Positions 35,188 to 43,929 are shown, counted from the stretch's first letter. The stretch: DNA of 54,105 bases from Verrucomicrobiia bacterium (GCA_035577545.1 DATLVI010000032.1:1-54105), one strand, 5' to 3'. Translations and numbers: made by a program. The notes: generated by a model from the sequence alone, not told the origin.

Positions 35188-35322
35188 CTGCCTCGGAAGA
35201 GGAAAGCGCGCGGGACGCGCGCTGCTACACCAGCCTCCATTTACCCAACCCTCCGCCTTCGCGAGGCCGCTATGGCGCGACTCGCTGCTGTGCGCAGCTC
35301 GAAAGAAATGTGCCATTCTACC

Positions 35323-35439
35323 AAACGAACCCACCGATTTTGCGATGCCAAACAGGGGTTATCTTTCAGGGGAACAAGGAGTTACGATGGCAATTTGTGA
35401 GAGAAAACGGTGGGTTCGTTTTGGAAAACGAACCCACCG
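35323..35439. repeat. Palindromic GTTCGTTTT element, copy A
   Basis: It begins with AAACGAACCCACCG (35323-35336). After a gap the perfect palindrome CGGTGGGTTCGTTTT (35408-35422), GG, AAAACGAACCCACCG (35425-35439) follows. The opening motif is thus also complementary to the left arm of the palindrome. Related copies lie at 52379-52476 and 52745-52859. Confidence 0.75.
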
Positions 35440-35506
35440 GGAGGGGGTAAATTGATGGTTCAAGGGACTTTTGAGAGGGAAATTGGGGTCGGTTTGAACG
35501 TGAAGC

Positions 35507-35527
35507 GGACGGCTGGGCCAGCCGTCC
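35507..35527. repeat. GGACGGCT hairpin repeat, copy B
   Basis: The same stem as at 35167-35187 with loop GGGCC (one change), followed by CTACCTCGGAA. The flanks GCGGACGGCT and CCTCGGAA are shared by both copies. Confidence 0.6.
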
Positions 35528-35589
35528 CTACCTCGGAAATCGGCGGTCCCTTCGGCCGGGCTCAGGGCAGGCGCCGACCGCCGCTACAG

Positions 35590-36162
35590 CTATTTCGTCA
35601 ATTTCAAGAAGTTAGAAAGGATGGTTTTCCCCTCTTCGGTCAAAATCGATTCGGGGTGGAATTGGACGCCCCAGATGGGGTGAGTTTTGTGACGGATGCC
35701 CATGATTTCGCCTTCGGGTTTGGTTTCGGCGGTGATCTCGAGCGTGTCGGGGATCGTGTCGCGTTTGATGAGGAGCGAGTGATAGCGGGTGGCGGTGAAG
35801 GGGTTGGGCATGCCGACGAAGAGGTCGCGGCCGTTGTGGTAAATCTCGGAGGTTTTGCCGTGCATGAGGCGCTCGGCGCGGACGACTTCGCCGCCGAAGA
35901 CGTGGCCCATGCATTGGTGGCCGAGGCAGACGCCGAAGGTGGGGATGGTGGGGCCGAAGGTCTTGATGATGTCGTTGGACAGGCCGGATTCGCGCGGGGA
36001 ACAAGGGCCGGGAGAAATGAGAATGCGAGCTGGTTTCAAGGCGCGGATCTGTTCGATGGAGATCTCGTCGTTGCGGAACACTTTCATTTCCACCCCCAAC
36101 TCGCCGAGGTACTGCACGAGGTTGTAGGTGAAGCTGTCGTAATTGTCGATGACCAGCAACAT
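35590..36162 (-). CDS. Anthranilate/aminodeoxychorismate synthase glutamine amidotransferase subunit
   Basis: A 190-residue class-I glutamine amidotransferase that supplies ammonia to TrpE or Pab[20 protein letters not shown] is the family N-terminus, [11 protein letters not shown] the oxyanion region, C79 in FGVCLGHQ the nucleophile, and VQFHPES the catalytic His-Glu pair. The start at 36162 is set by this N-terminus. The synthase partner is not in the window, so trpG and pabA cannot be told apart. It is divergent from sppA across about 100 nt. Confidence 0.93.
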   Translation of the reverse strand: MLLVIDNYDSFTYNLVQYLGELGVEMKVFRNDEISIEQIRALKPARILISPGPCSPRESGLSNDIIKTFGPTIPTFGVCLGHQCMGHVFGGEVVRAERLMHGKTSEIYHNGRDLFVGMPNPFTATRYHSLLIKRDTIPDTLEITAETKPEGEIMGIRHKTHPIWGVQFHPESILTEEGKTILSNFLKLTK

Positions 36163-36262
36163 GGCGGGACAAGCTACGCCACTTTTGCGCGGCGACCAAG
36201 TGAAAACCGACGTTGTGCTTTTCCACTTGCGGCGGCCCCGGTCGTTGTGCAATGTACAGCCT

Positions 36263-37312
36263 ATGGATGCGCCTCCATTTTATCCGGTCGGCCAGAGCCC
36301 GCAGCCGCGCCGGCGGACGGGTTGGATTGTCTACGCGGTGATCATCACCTTTTTCCTTTTCGTGAGCGTCTTGGCGAACTTGGCGTTGTTTGGTTGGGTG
36401 TTTGGCAAAGGCCACGGCGGCGGTATCGCCGTCAGCCAGCAACGCCACTACGAAGAGCGGTTCGTCGACGGCGAAGAAGAGGCGAAGGACAAGATCGTGG
36501 TGATTTATATATCGGGCGTGATCAGCTCGGAGGAGGACGGGTACAGCAGCGAGGGCGGGATGGTGGCGGACATCGAAGACCAGCTTCAGCAGGCCGTCGA
36601 TGACAAACACGTGAAGGCGATTATTTTGCGGATCAACTCGCCGGGCGGCGAGGTGGTCGCGTCAGACGAGATTTACCAGGCGGTAGTGGCGGCGCGCGAC
36701 AAAAAGCCCATCGTCGCCAGCATCGACACGGTGGGGGCGTCGGGGGCGTATTATATCGCGGTCGGCGCGGACTACCTGATGGCCAACGAGCTCAGCATCA
36801 CCGGCAGCATCGGGGTGATCATGGAGAGCTTCACGTACGGCGACCTGGCGCAAAAAATCGGGGTTAAGTTTTATACGTTCAAGTCGGGCAAGTACAAAGA
36901 CATCATGAATCCCGCTCGCGAGCCCACGGAAGATGAGAAGGCGCTGGTGCAGGGACTGATTATGGAAGTTTACGAGAAGTTCGTCGGCATCGTGGCCGAG
37001 GAGCGGGATATGAAGGTTGATGAACTGAAGAATGGCCTGGCGGATGGGCGCATTCTCTCGGGCAAGCAGGCGAAGGCGGCCGGCTTTGTGGATGACGTGG
37101 GTTATTTCGACGATGCCATCAACAAGGCTGAGGAACTGGCCAAGATCAAAAAGGCCAAGGTCATTCGCTATACGGAACCGTTTTCGATACGCAACCTGTT
37201 TCGGTTGTGGGGCAAGAACGACCGGGCGAAGATCCAGATTCAGTTGACACCGAATCAATTCAAGGTGCAGTCGGGAAAATTGTACTTCCTGCCGTCGTAC
37301 ATGTTTCAGTGA
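36263..37312 (+). CDS. sppA: Signal peptide peptidase SppA (S49 protease)
   Basis: A 349-residue membrane-bound serine-lysine protease that degrades leftover signal peptides. It has a Pro/Arg-rich cytoplasmic tail, one transmembrane helix (about residues 20-45), then the S49 domain with RINSPGGEV, the catalytic serine S160 in [18 protein letters not shown], and the catalytic-lysine region FKSGKYKD (K210/K212). Length suits the short, Bacillus-type SppA. The start at 36263 excludes an upstream extension that overlaps the divergent glutamine amidotransferase gene. Confidence 0.93.
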   Translation: MDAPPFYPVGQSPQPRRRTGWIVYAVIITFFLFVSVLANLALFGWVFGKGHGGGIAVSQQRHYEERFVDGEEEAKDKIVVIYISGVISSEEDGYSSEGGMVADIEDQLQQAVDDKHVKAIILRINSPGGEVVASDEIYQAVVAARDKKPIVASIDTVGASGAYYIAVGADYLMANELSITGSIGVIMESFTYGDLAQKIGVKFYTFKSGKYKDIMNPAREPTEDEKALVQGLIMEVYEKFVGIVAEERDMKVDELKNGLADGRILSGKQAKAAGFVDDVGYFDDAINKAEELAKIKKAKVIRYTEPFSIRNLFRLWGKNDRAKIQIQLTPNQFKVQSGKLYFLPSYMFQ

Positions 37313-37318
37313 GCGCGG

Positions 37319-37666
37319 CTACGGTTTGGGCGGATCCTGGAGTTGATCGATTTTTCCACCCCACGAGAGCACGGTCGCTAGGCCCTTTTCTTTTTCCGCG
37401 GCGGCCTTGTCGCCGGCCTTCATGTAGTACATGGAGAGACTTGTGTGCGCGAGCATGTCGTTGGGATTGATTTCGATGGCGCGTTTGCCGGCTTCGATGG
37501 CGTCGGGGATTTTGTTGGCACGGAGGTAGGCCATGCCGAGCGCGTGCCACGCATCGAAATAATCGGGGGCGAGTTCGACGGCTTTGCGATAGCACCCGAT
37601 GGCTTTTTCATACTCGGCCATCGCGAACTCCGCCATGCCCTCGTCGTAGTATTCTTCCTTGGTCAT
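37319..37666 (-). CDS. TPR-repeat protein
   Basis: A 115-residue protein made of about three tetratricopeptide repeats (EYYDEGMAEFAMAEYEKAIGCYRKAVELAP, DYFDAWHALGMAYLRANKIPDAIEAGKRAIEINP, NDMLAHTSLSMYYMKAGDKAAAEKE). TPRs are protein-interaction scaffolds; the partner is unknown. It overlaps the DUF1992 gene by 4 nt and is the last gene of the tetrapyrrole operon. Confidence 0.85.
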   Translation of the reverse strand: MTKEEYYDEGMAEFAMAEYEKAIGCYRKAVELAPDYFDAWHALGMAYLRANKIPDAIEAGKRAIEINPNDMLAHTSLSMYYMKAGDKAAAEKEKGLATVLSWGGKIDQLQDPPKP

Positions 37667-37890
37667 GAGTTCCTTTGGGGGTGCGCTCGTTTCAGTGTTT
37701 CACGGGCGAGGACGATGTCGTCGTCGGCCAGTTCTTCACGTTGCAATTTGCGCTTGAGCCACCAGTTGGGATCGTAATGGCCATCAAGGTCGCACAGCGG
37801 ATGACCGGCGCCTTCGAGGCGGTCGAACATCCCCTGCTCCATTGCTGCACGGATCCGGTTGTCCGCAATGATTGGAATTGCGCCGAGCAT
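37663..37890 (-). CDS. DUF1992 (DnaJC28-like conserved region) protein
   Basis: 75 residues. The pattern ADNRIRAAMEQGMFDRLEGAGHPL is the hallmark of DUF1992, the conserved region also found in the eukaryotic protein DNAJC28. Function is not established. Its start overlaps the cobA-hemD stop by one base and its end overlaps the TPR gene, so translation is coupled. Confidence 0.82.
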   Translation of the reverse strand: MLGAIPIIADNRIRAAMEQGMFDRLEGAGHPLCDLDGHYDPNWWLKRKLQREELADDDIVLARETLKRAHPQRNS

Positions 37891-39416
37891 TATTTTACCA
37901 TGAGCGTACTGATGGCGTCCACCAGCCCAGGGATTGTGTGCACCTTTGCTTCCACGGCGATCTCCAAACCTTTGTCGCGCGCCGCTTGTGATGTTTGCGG
38001 GCCGATACTGGCGAAGCGCATTTGTGGAAACTTCACACGCAATCCGGGCACGTCGAGGAGATTGCAGAAATTGATTACGGTCGACGAACTGGTGAACGTT
38101 ACCAGATCGGCGCCTTCATTGAGGAGCAGGGCGCGGTGACCGTTGCGGTCTTCTGTATCGGACACGGTTTGGTAGGCATCCAGATCGTCGACGATGGCAC
38201 CGAGGTCTTCCAGTCCGCGAGCGAGGCGTTCGTCGGCCAGATCGGCGCGCGGAAGAAGGAGCTTCAAGTTTTCAACGCTTACCGACTTCTTGAACTCCGC
38301 CAGCAACGCCTCGGTGGTGAATTCCTCGGGTTGCAAATCCACCTCGAGGCGCAATTCCCCGATCTTCTGGGCCGTCACGGCGCCGATAGTCGCGATCTTC
38401 ACAGCGCCGATTTCGCGGAGATCCTTGTACCGCGCGAAAAATAACTTAAAGAACGCGTCCACGCCGTTCGGGCTCGTAAAGACCAGCCAGTCATAGACCC
38501 CGATGCCATCGATGGCCTCGCGCAACGGGGCGACCTTTTTTGGTGGCTGGATGCGAATGGTCGGAATCTCCAGCACGTCGGCGCCGAGGTCGGCGAGCTG
38601 ACGGACCAGTTCACTGGACTGTTCGCGGCTGCGCGTCACGACAATCCGCTTGCCAAAGAGCGGGCGACGTTCGAACCAATTTAGCTTTTCGCGTAACCGG
38701 GCGACCTCCCCGATAACGGTGACGGCCGGTGGCTTGAAATCGACCCCGGCAGCTACGTCGGCGATGGTGGCCAGCGTGCCCTGAATCGTTTGCTGCTTCC
38801 CAGTCGTGCCCCAGCGCACCATCGCGACGGGCGTTTCCGGCGTCGCGCCATGTCGCATCAGTTCGTCCGCGATGATTCCGATGCGCTCTACACCCATAAG
38901 GATCACGCGTGTTCCGAAAAATTTCGCCACGCTCGCCCAATCCACCTGCGTTTCTTCCTTGGTCGGGTCTTCGTGTCCCGTAATCACCATGAACGCCGTC
39001 GCCACACCCCGGTGGGTCACAGGAATCCCGGCGTAGGCCGGCGCGGCAATCGACGAACTGATCCCCGGCACAATTTCGAATTCGAGCCCGGCCTTTTGCA
39101 GTTCTTCAGCCTCTTCGCTGCCACGACCAAAGACAAACGGATCGCCACCCTTCAAACGTGTGACGACTTTGCCCTCGCGTGCCTTCTCGACAAGCAACGC
39201 ATTGATCTCATCCTGCGTAAGCGTATGTTTTTTGGCTGTCTTCCCCGCGAAAATCAGTTCCACATCCGGCCGCGCATGGCGAAGCAACGCGGCATTAACC
39301 AGATTGTCGTACAGAATCACGTCCGCCGCCTGAATGCATTCCACACCGCGCACGGTGATCAAACCAGCGTCGCCAGGTCCCGCCCCCACCAAGTAGACTT
39401 TACCTTTGGTCTTCAT
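37890..39416 (-). CDS. Fused uroporphyrinogen-III C-methyltransferase / uroporphyrinogen-III synthase
   Basis: A 508-residue bifunctional protein. Residues 1 to about 250 are the SAM-dependent uroporphyrinogen-III methyltransferase (CobA/SUMT): KVYLVGAGPGDAGLITVRG, VTRLKGGDPFVFGRGSEE and GISSSIAAPAYAGIPVTHRG. From about 255 (GKRIVVTRSREQSSELVRQL) to the end is HemD, which cyclises hydroxymethylbilane to uroporphyrinogen III. The enzyme therefore makes and methylates the branch-point intermediate for siroheme and cobalamin. It overlaps hemC by 4 nt. Confidence 0.94.
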   Translation of the reverse strand: MKTKGKVYLVGAGPGDAGLITVRGVECIQAADVILYDNLVNAALLRHARPDVELIFAGKTAKKHTLTQDEINALLVEKAREGKVVTRLKGGDPFVFGRGSEEAEELQKAGLEFEIVPGISSSIAAPAYAGIPVTHRGVATAFMVITGHEDPTKEETQVDWASVAKFFGTRVILMGVERIGIIADELMRHGATPETPVAMVRWGTTGKQQTIQGTLATIADVAAGVDFKPPAVTVIGEVARLREKLNWFERRPLFGKRIVVTRSREQSSELVRQLADLGADVLEIPTIRIQPPKKVAPLREAIDGIGVYDWLVFTSPNGVDAFFKLFFARYKDLREIGAVKIATIGAVTAQKIGELRLEVDLQPEEFTTEALLAEFKKSVSVENLKLLLPRADLADERLARGLEDLGAIVDDLDAYQTVSDTEDRNGHRALLLNEGADLVTFTSSSTVINFCNLLDVPGLRVKFPQMRFASIGPQTSQAARDKGLEIAVEAKVHTIPGLVDAISTLMVK

Positions 39417-40312
39417 CCAAGAACCTGCTTTGCCGCTCGCTCCCCGACGTCACGCGGATCATTCTTTGACCCGACAATCTCAACGCGGCTGACTTTCTTC
39501 CCATCAGGACTGAATGTAGCGCCAAGCATCCGCAGGTGTTCGCCCTCCACAGTCGCGTGCGCCGCGTAAGGCACCTGACAACCTCCGCCGAGCGCTTGTA
39601 GGAACACCCGTTCAGCGGTCGTACAGGCAGCCGCGCCGGGGTCGTTGATGAGCGCCATGGCTTCACAAGTCGCTGTATCGGACTCCCGAACTTCGCACGC
39701 GATAGCCCCCTGCCCCACAGCTGGAATCATCATTGCGAAATCAATCTCCTGCCAATGGAGATCGCCATAGGTTTTCCAGAGCCCAAGTCTGCGCAAGCCG
39801 GCTGCCGCGAGGATGAGCGCATCCAGCGAACTGTTCTCCTCCAGCTTGCGCAATCGCGTTTCCACGTTGCCACGGATTTCCTCGATCTGCAGGTCGGGCC
39901 GTTTCAACAACAACTGCGCGCGCCGTCGGATGCTACTCGTCGCCACCCGAGCCCCGTTCGGTAATTCCTGGATTGACGCGAACTTCTTCGAAATAAAGAC
40001 GTCGTGGGGATCCTCGCGCGTTGGCACGGCGCCAATCACCAAACCTTCTGGTAGAATTGTGGGCAAATCCTTCAAGCTGTGCACGGCGACGTGAATTTCA
40101 CCGCGAAGAAGCTGGTCTTCGATTTCCTTCGTGAACAATCCCTTGCCGCCACCTGCGGCGAGCGAGAGGTTTGTAAAATTGTCGCCGCTCGTGCTGATGA
40201 TCTTCGTTTCGACGGGAAGCGCGGGGCTGTATTTCTGCAGCAGATTGCGGACGATCTCCACCTGCGCCAGTGCCAATGGGCTGCCTCGCGTGCCAATAAT
40301 CAAGGGCTTCAT
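39413..40312 (-). CDS. hemC: Hydroxymethylbilane synthase (porphobilinogen deaminase)
   Basis: Joins four porphobilinogens into hydroxymethylbilane. The 299-residue protein begins LIIGTRGSPLALAQ, contains the HSLKDLPT segment with the catalytic aspartate, RRRAQLLLKRPDL, and the dipyrromethane-cofactor cysteine in ALGGGCQVPYAAHA. The start at 40312 overlaps hemA by 4 nt. Confidence 0.96.
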   Translation of the reverse strand: MKPLIIGTRGSPLALAQVEIVRNLLQKYSPALPVETKIISTSGDNFTNLSLAAGGGKGLFTKEIEDQLLRGEIHVAVHSLKDLPTILPEGLVIGAVPTREDPHDVFISKKFASIQELPNGARVATSSIRRRAQLLLKRPDLQIEEIRGNVETRLRKLEENSSLDALILAAAGLRRLGLWKTYGDLHWQEIDFAMMIPAVGQGAIACEVRESDTATCEAMALINDPGAAACTTAERVFLQALGGGCQVPYAAHATVEGEHLRMLGATFSPDGKKVSRVEIVGSKNDPRDVGERAAKQVLG

Positions 40313-41403
40313 GATACGTGGGTATGGGCCGGCTTTGGCGGGCGGGCGGCGACCACGTGGTTGCGGTAGCGTTCTTCGAGCGCTGCGCGGTTGCTTTCCA
40401 GCCATGTGGCAAAGCGCTGGCGGTGCTGGGCAATCAGGACCTGGCAAGCGGCAATCTCCCGTTCACGAGCGGTCATATTTTCACGCGCAATTTGCTCCAA
40501 ATCGTCAATGTCATAAAGGTACACGCTCTCCAACTCGCCGCACGCCCGCTCAATATCGCGCGGCACAGCGATGTCGATGAGGAACAACGGGCGTTGGTGT
40601 CGGGCTTTCATGAGCGGGATGAGTTTCTCCCTCGTGACAATCGGATGCGGCGCAGCCGTTGAACTGATGACGATATCAACCACAGGAAATTCGGCCGGCC
40701 ACTGATCGAATGAGATCGCACGGCCTTGTAGTTGCGTGGCCAAAGCCTCTGCGCGATCGTGCGTTCGGCTGCAGACCAGGATCGTACCCGCGCCCCGGCT
40801 CTGTAAGGCGCGTGCCGTCACCCCGCTTATCTCACCCGTGCCAATGACCATGACCGTGCATTTGCCGAGCTTGCCGAAGATTTTTCCCGCGAGATCGACA
40901 GCCACGGTGCCGACGGAGGTGGAACCGCGCGTGATGGCGGTGCTGGAACGAATATGCTTGGCTGCGGAGAAGGCTTTCTGAAAAAGACGGTTGAGGACGA
41001 CGCCGGTCGCGCCGGCCTGTTGCGCGGCGTGGTACGCGTCCTTGACCTGGCCGAGAATCTCCGTCTCGCCCAGCACCATCGAGTCGAGCCCGCAGGCGAC
41101 CTCGAGAAGATGTTGAATGCACTCGTGGTCGTGGTGTTCATAGAGATAGGCGTCAATCGAATCAGCCAGTTTGTGGTGATCGTGGAGAAACCGACGCGCC
41201 GCCTTTGTGGCCTCAGTGGCGTTATTGGCAAGACCGTAGATCTCGACGCGGTTGCAAGTGGAAAGAATCGCCGCTTCATGCAAAGGCGCGGCGTTGAGAA
41301 GCGCACGGGTCGCTTCGCCGAGCCGGCCTTCAGCAAAAGCCAGCCGTTCGCGCACTTCCACAGGTGCGCTGCGATGGTTCAAACCGATGACGATCAGGTT
41401 CAT
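40309..41403 (-). CDS. hemA: Glutamyl-tRNA reductase
   Basis: First committed enzyme of C5-pathway tetrapyrrole synthesis, reducing glutamyl-tRNA to glutamate-1-semialdehyde. The 364-residue protein shows LIVIGLNHRSAPVEVRE, the catalytic-cysteine motif ILSTCNRVEIYG, GLDSMVLGETEILGQVKDAY, and the NADPH-binding VMVIGTGEISG. The C-terminal dimerisation domain is short. Start and stop overlap the neighbouring genes by 4 nt each. Confidence 0.96.
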   Translation of the reverse strand: MNLIVIGLNHRSAPVEVRERLAFAEGRLGEATRALLNAAPLHEAAILSTCNRVEIYGLANNATEATKAARRFLHDHHKLADSIDAYLYEHHDHECIQHLLEVACGLDSMVLGETEILGQVKDAYHAAQQAGATGVVLNRLFQKAFSAAKHIRSSTAITRGSTSVGTVAVDLAGKIFGKLGKCTVMVIGTGEISGVTARALQSRGAGTILVCSRTHDRAEALATQLQGRAISFDQWPAEFPVVDIVISSTAAPHPIVTREKLIPLMKARHQRPLFLIDIAVPRDIERACGELESVYLYDIDDLEQIARENMTAREREIAACQVLIAQHRQRFATWLESNRAALEERYRNHVVAARPPKPAHTHVS

Positions 41404-42197
41404 GGCCAGAGAAGGCTCACTCCCCAAAAGCCCGCAAGCATGAAGACAAACGACGCCATGGATGCCAGGGCAACCTTGCGTCCGCGCAGCGTCCACAATC
41501 CTCGCGCCAGCACGAGCGCGCCGTACAGCAGCCATACGGACACGGCCCAAATGATCTTGGGTGTCGTCCAATGCCCCACGATGTGATACGAGACCAAGCC
41601 GCCGATCATTCCCGCCGTGAGCATCACAAATCCCATGATCAAGAGTCGGTAATGAATCAAATCGAGCTGTTCAATGGACGGCAGAAGCAGGAAGGATGAC
41701 GAGAGCTGGCGGCGTTTCAGCTGCCGCTCCTGGCGCAGGTACATGACGCCTGTCACGAACGCCAACGCGAAGGCGCCGGAGGCGAGAATGGCGATGGCCG
41801 CGTGAAATTCAACCCATGCGCTACGCGTGGCCGGTTGCGCCTGTACCACATCGATGGGAAGTATCAATACCGCGAGGCAAATCAGTAATACGAGTGGCGC
41901 GGTGAACGCACCGAGAAACGAGACACGGTAGGACGGACCAATGAGCAGGAAAAACAAAACCGCCGCCCACGCGATAAACGCCTGCGTCTCGAAAAGGTTC
42001 GTAAGCGGGCAACGCCCATCGGACTGGCCGCGCAGGTAGAGGAAGAAGGTATGCAGCGCGAAGCCAGCCGCCATCGCCGCGTAGTTGAGCCGTTGCAGCG
42101 TTGCTCCGCTGCCACCGGCGCGCAGTCGGCGCAGCGTCAGAACGCAACTCACGGCGTAGAATGCCTGGGCGAGCCAGAGAACTGTTCGGTCGGTCAT
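41400..42197 (-). CDS. CcsA/HemX-type cytochrome c assembly membrane protein
   Basis: A 265-residue protein with about eight transmembrane helices, matching the CcsA/HemX (cytochrome c assembly) family often found next to hemA. Recognisable features: HTFFLYLRGQSDGRCPLTNLFETQAFIAWA, a conserved first-half segment; a periplasmic-type WVEFHAAIAILASGAFALAFVTGVMYL with a possible haem-ligand histidine; and a late GGLVSYHIVGHWTTPKIIWAVSVWL. The role is either haem delivery for cytochrome c maturation or control of HemA levels, as reported for Bacillus HemX. Confidence 0.85.
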   Translation of the reverse strand: MTDRTVLWLAQAFYAVSCVLTLRRLRAGGSGATLQRLNYAAMAAGFALHTFFLYLRGQSDGRCPLTNLFETQAFIAWAAVLFFLLIGPSYRVSFLGAFTAPLVLLICLAVLILPIDVVQAQPATRSAWVEFHAAIAILASGAFALAFVTGVMYLRQERQLKRRQLSSSFLLLPSIEQLDLIHYRLLIMGFVMLTAGMIGGLVSYHIVGHWTTPKIIWAVSVWLLYGALVLARGLWTLRGRKVALASMASFVFMLAGFWGVSLLWP

Positions 42198-42697
42198 CGT
42201 GCTTTCTTTGCGCGGCGGTTCGCGCTCATCGCCTTCAGGAGCCGAGGATACTCGTCGCCGAGGAAGTGTTCAAGATCGCGGCGCAGGCGCTTGGCGAAGG
42301 CGGGACTGGCTCCATCCGTGGAGATGGCCAGTGAGATCCCACCGCGTCGTGCCAATGACGGCACGAAGAAGTTGCCCGCCGAAGGCGGCGCGATACAATT
42401 CACCAACAGTTTGTGGCGTTTCGCCTCTGCGCAAACGACCTGATTAACTGCAAGATCATCAGTGGCGGCGATGGCGAGGCGCGCTCCGCGAAGGTCACCA
42501 TGGCGGTAGCGTCGTCGTAACCAGCGCAGGCGTTTGGTTTGGGCGAGACTGCGCACGGACGTGGTTGCTTGTGGGCTAATGACCGTCACGACGGCCTCAG
42601 CCCGCAGCAGCATGCGAATTTTACGCGTGGCGACACGGCCCGCGCCGATGACGACAGTAGGCTGCTTGGAGAGATCGAGAAAAAGTGGGTAACGCAT
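42194..42697 (-). CDS. Precorrin-2 dehydrogenase / sirohydrochlorin ferrochelatase-like (CysG N-terminal/Met8)
   Basis: A 167-residue NAD-binding protein of the Met8/CysG-N family, which oxidises precorrin-2 towards sirohydrochlorin. It begins YPLFLDLSKQPTVVIGAGRVATRKIRMLL (glycine-rich NAD loop) and contains AIAATDDLAVNQVVCAEAKRHKLLVN and GGISLAISTDGASPAFAKRLRRDLE. It complements the CobA domain encoded downstream, together giving a route to siroheme. It is the first gene of the operon and lies just downstream of rnpB. Confidence 0.9.
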   Translation of the reverse strand: MRYPLFLDLSKQPTVVIGAGRVATRKIRMLLRAEAVVTVISPQATTSVRSLAQTKRLRWLRRRYRHGDLRGARLAIAATDDLAVNQVVCAEAKRHKLLVNCIAPPSAGNFFVPSLARRGGISLAISTDGASPAFAKRLRRDLEHFLGDEYPRLLKAMSANRRAKKAR

Positions 42698-42717
42698 CTG
42701 CAGAAATTGGTGACGGA

Positions 42718-42735
42718 GGTGACGCGATCGTCACC
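42718..42735. terminator. Hairpin downstream of rnpB
   Basis: A 7-bp perfect stem, GGTGACG / CGTCACC, closes a CGAT loop between the rnpB 3' end and the first gene of the tetrapyrrole operon. There is no following T-tract, so it may be an rnpB 3' processing or attenuating hairpin and not a strong terminator. Confidence 0.4.
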
Positions 42736-42750
42736 CCCGTCGTTCGTTCA

Positions 42751-43117
42751 TTGGAAGGGCTATAAGCCAGATTCTGTTATCGATAGTCATTTATCTATGC
42801 GACCTGTACCCGCAGCTCTCATCCCGAATTGCTTCGGGACCACGACGCGGGCCGCGTCTTGCCGCCTATTTGGTCTTGCTCCCGATGAGGTTTTCCGTGC
42901 CGCCGACATTGCTATCGACGCGGTGGGCTCTTACCCCGCCTTTTCACCCTTACCCGCCCCAGAAGCTGACGAGGCAGGCGGTTTATTTTCTGTGGCACTG
43001 TCTGTCAACCCGACATTACATCGAGCTGCCCTCGCTTGCGAAAGGCATCGCACCCTGTGGAGTCTGGACTTTCCTCCATCCCGACGGTGTCGGGACAGCG
43101 ACTATCCGCCCTTCCAA
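42751..43117 (-). ncRNA. rnpB: RNase P RNA (class A)
   Basis: The RNA component of RNase P, which matures tRNA 5' ends. The minus strand shows a 10-bp terminal P1 helix (TTGGAAGGGC at the 5' end, positions 43117-43108, with GCCCTTCCAA at the 3' end). It also has the universally conserved GAGGAAAGTCCAGACTCC segment near 43060-43078 and the 3' ACAGAATCTGGCTTATAG segment near 42763-42780. The size of about 367 nt is normal for class A. A TATATC lies just upstream on the minus strand as a possible -10 box. Confidence 0.95.
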
Positions 43118-43176
43118 ATACCGATATAAATCAAACAACCAACGCCGAGGGCATGAGCCAACGGCGCCCGCACCCG

Positions 43177-43884
43177 CTACTCTGGCTGCCAATATAAGAT
43201 ACGACCACAGTAGTCGCAACTGGTTAGCGTAGTCCCGTTTTTGGCATTATGCACAAGCTGCGGTGGAATATTCAGATGACAACCGCCGCAGGTACCCTTG
43301 CGGATGGGAACAATCGCGAAGTCACTCTTGCTGTGCATCAGACGTTCGTAACGGTTGAGCGCGTCCGGGTCCGCCTCCTGCACAAGGCCCTGGCGTTCGG
43401 CCTGCAGCCGTGCCAGTTCCTGTTCAACCATCGCGATGCGCTTCTGCAAGTCCGCGCGTTCCGCTTCTGCCTTCGCGGCGATTTCTTTTAGGGTGGCCTG
43501 CTCTTGCTTGACCGCCGGTTGAAGTTGGTCGCCTTTCTCCATCACTTCCAGCTCATGCGTCTCGATGACATCGATCTCCTGCTCGGCCTTGGCAATTTCC
43601 TTGAGCAAGGCCTGGTATTCGGTGTTCGACTTGATGAGTGAAAGTTGCGTCCGATATTTCGCGATCTGCCCGCGCTTGGCTTCCACGTCGATTTCCAACT
43701 TCTTGCGGTCGGCTTCGATATGTTTGGCCTGGTCGCGCAAGGAATCGAGGCGTGCGGACTCAGCCTTCAGGCTTTGTTCCGTCGCGGCGACCTGCTCGGG
43801 AATACGGATGCGCTCGGCCTTGAGCTGGGCGATGCGACGATCCCGATCCTGTAGTATCAACAATTTTTCGAGGACTGGCAGCAT
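43177..43884 (-). CDS. Coiled-coil C4 zinc-ribbon protein (DUF164/zf-RING_7 family)
   Basis: 235 residues. A long N-terminal coiled coil (residues 1 to about 180) includes the family-typical YRTQLSLIKSNTEYQALLKEIAKAEQEI. The end is a four-cysteine zinc ribbon (GTCGGCHLNIPPQL ... TSCDYCGRILYW). Members are widespread and annotated as nucleic-acid-binding Zn-ribbon proteins; their precise role is not settled. It is upstream of rnpB on the same strand. Confidence 0.88.
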   Translation of the reverse strand: MLPVLEKLLILQDRDRRIAQLKAERIRIPEQVAATEQSLKAESARLDSLRDQAKHIEADRKKLEIDVEAKRGQIAKYRTQLSLIKSNTEYQALLKEIAKAEQEIDVIETHELEVMEKGDQLQPAVKQEQATLKEIAAKAEAERADLQKRIAMVEQELARLQAERQGLVQEADPDALNRYERLMHSKSDFAIVPIRKGTCGGCHLNIPPQLVHNAKNGTTLTSCDYCGRILYWQPE

Positions 43885-43929
43885 GAAATCTTTTCCTGGT
43901 ATTCAGTGTAAAGGGCCGCGCGCGGAGTG

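Larger units (their letters stand above)
34927..35589. other. Repeat-rich intergenic region
   Basis: No convincing gene. It holds a GCGGCTACA repeat (35029-35050), an AT-rich patch around 35066-35120 containing possible -10 sequences, two GGACGGCT hairpins and the palindromic GTTCGTTTT element. Open frames here run through these repeats and have no homology I can recognise. Confidence 0.6.

Noticed and set aside
35122-35450. Two overlapping open frames of 92 and 106 residues
   Set aside because: They run through the hairpin and palindromic repeats and have no ribosome-binding site; the apparent similarity between peptides here and at 52500-52930 comes from the shared repeat.
34556-35589. CRISPR-like array
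   Set aside because: Repeats are of several different families, unevenly spaced and self-complementary; there are no regular spacers and no cas genes.
35410-36603. A 397-residue plus-strand open frame
   Set aside because: It is antisense to the glutamine amidotransferase gene, Gly/Val/Asp-rich, and has no domain; the minus-strand gene has all catalytic motifs.
42539-43232. Open frames of 120-196 residues on the plus strand
   Set aside because: They lie on top of the RNase P RNA gene, whose P1 helix and conserved segments are clear on the minus strand.
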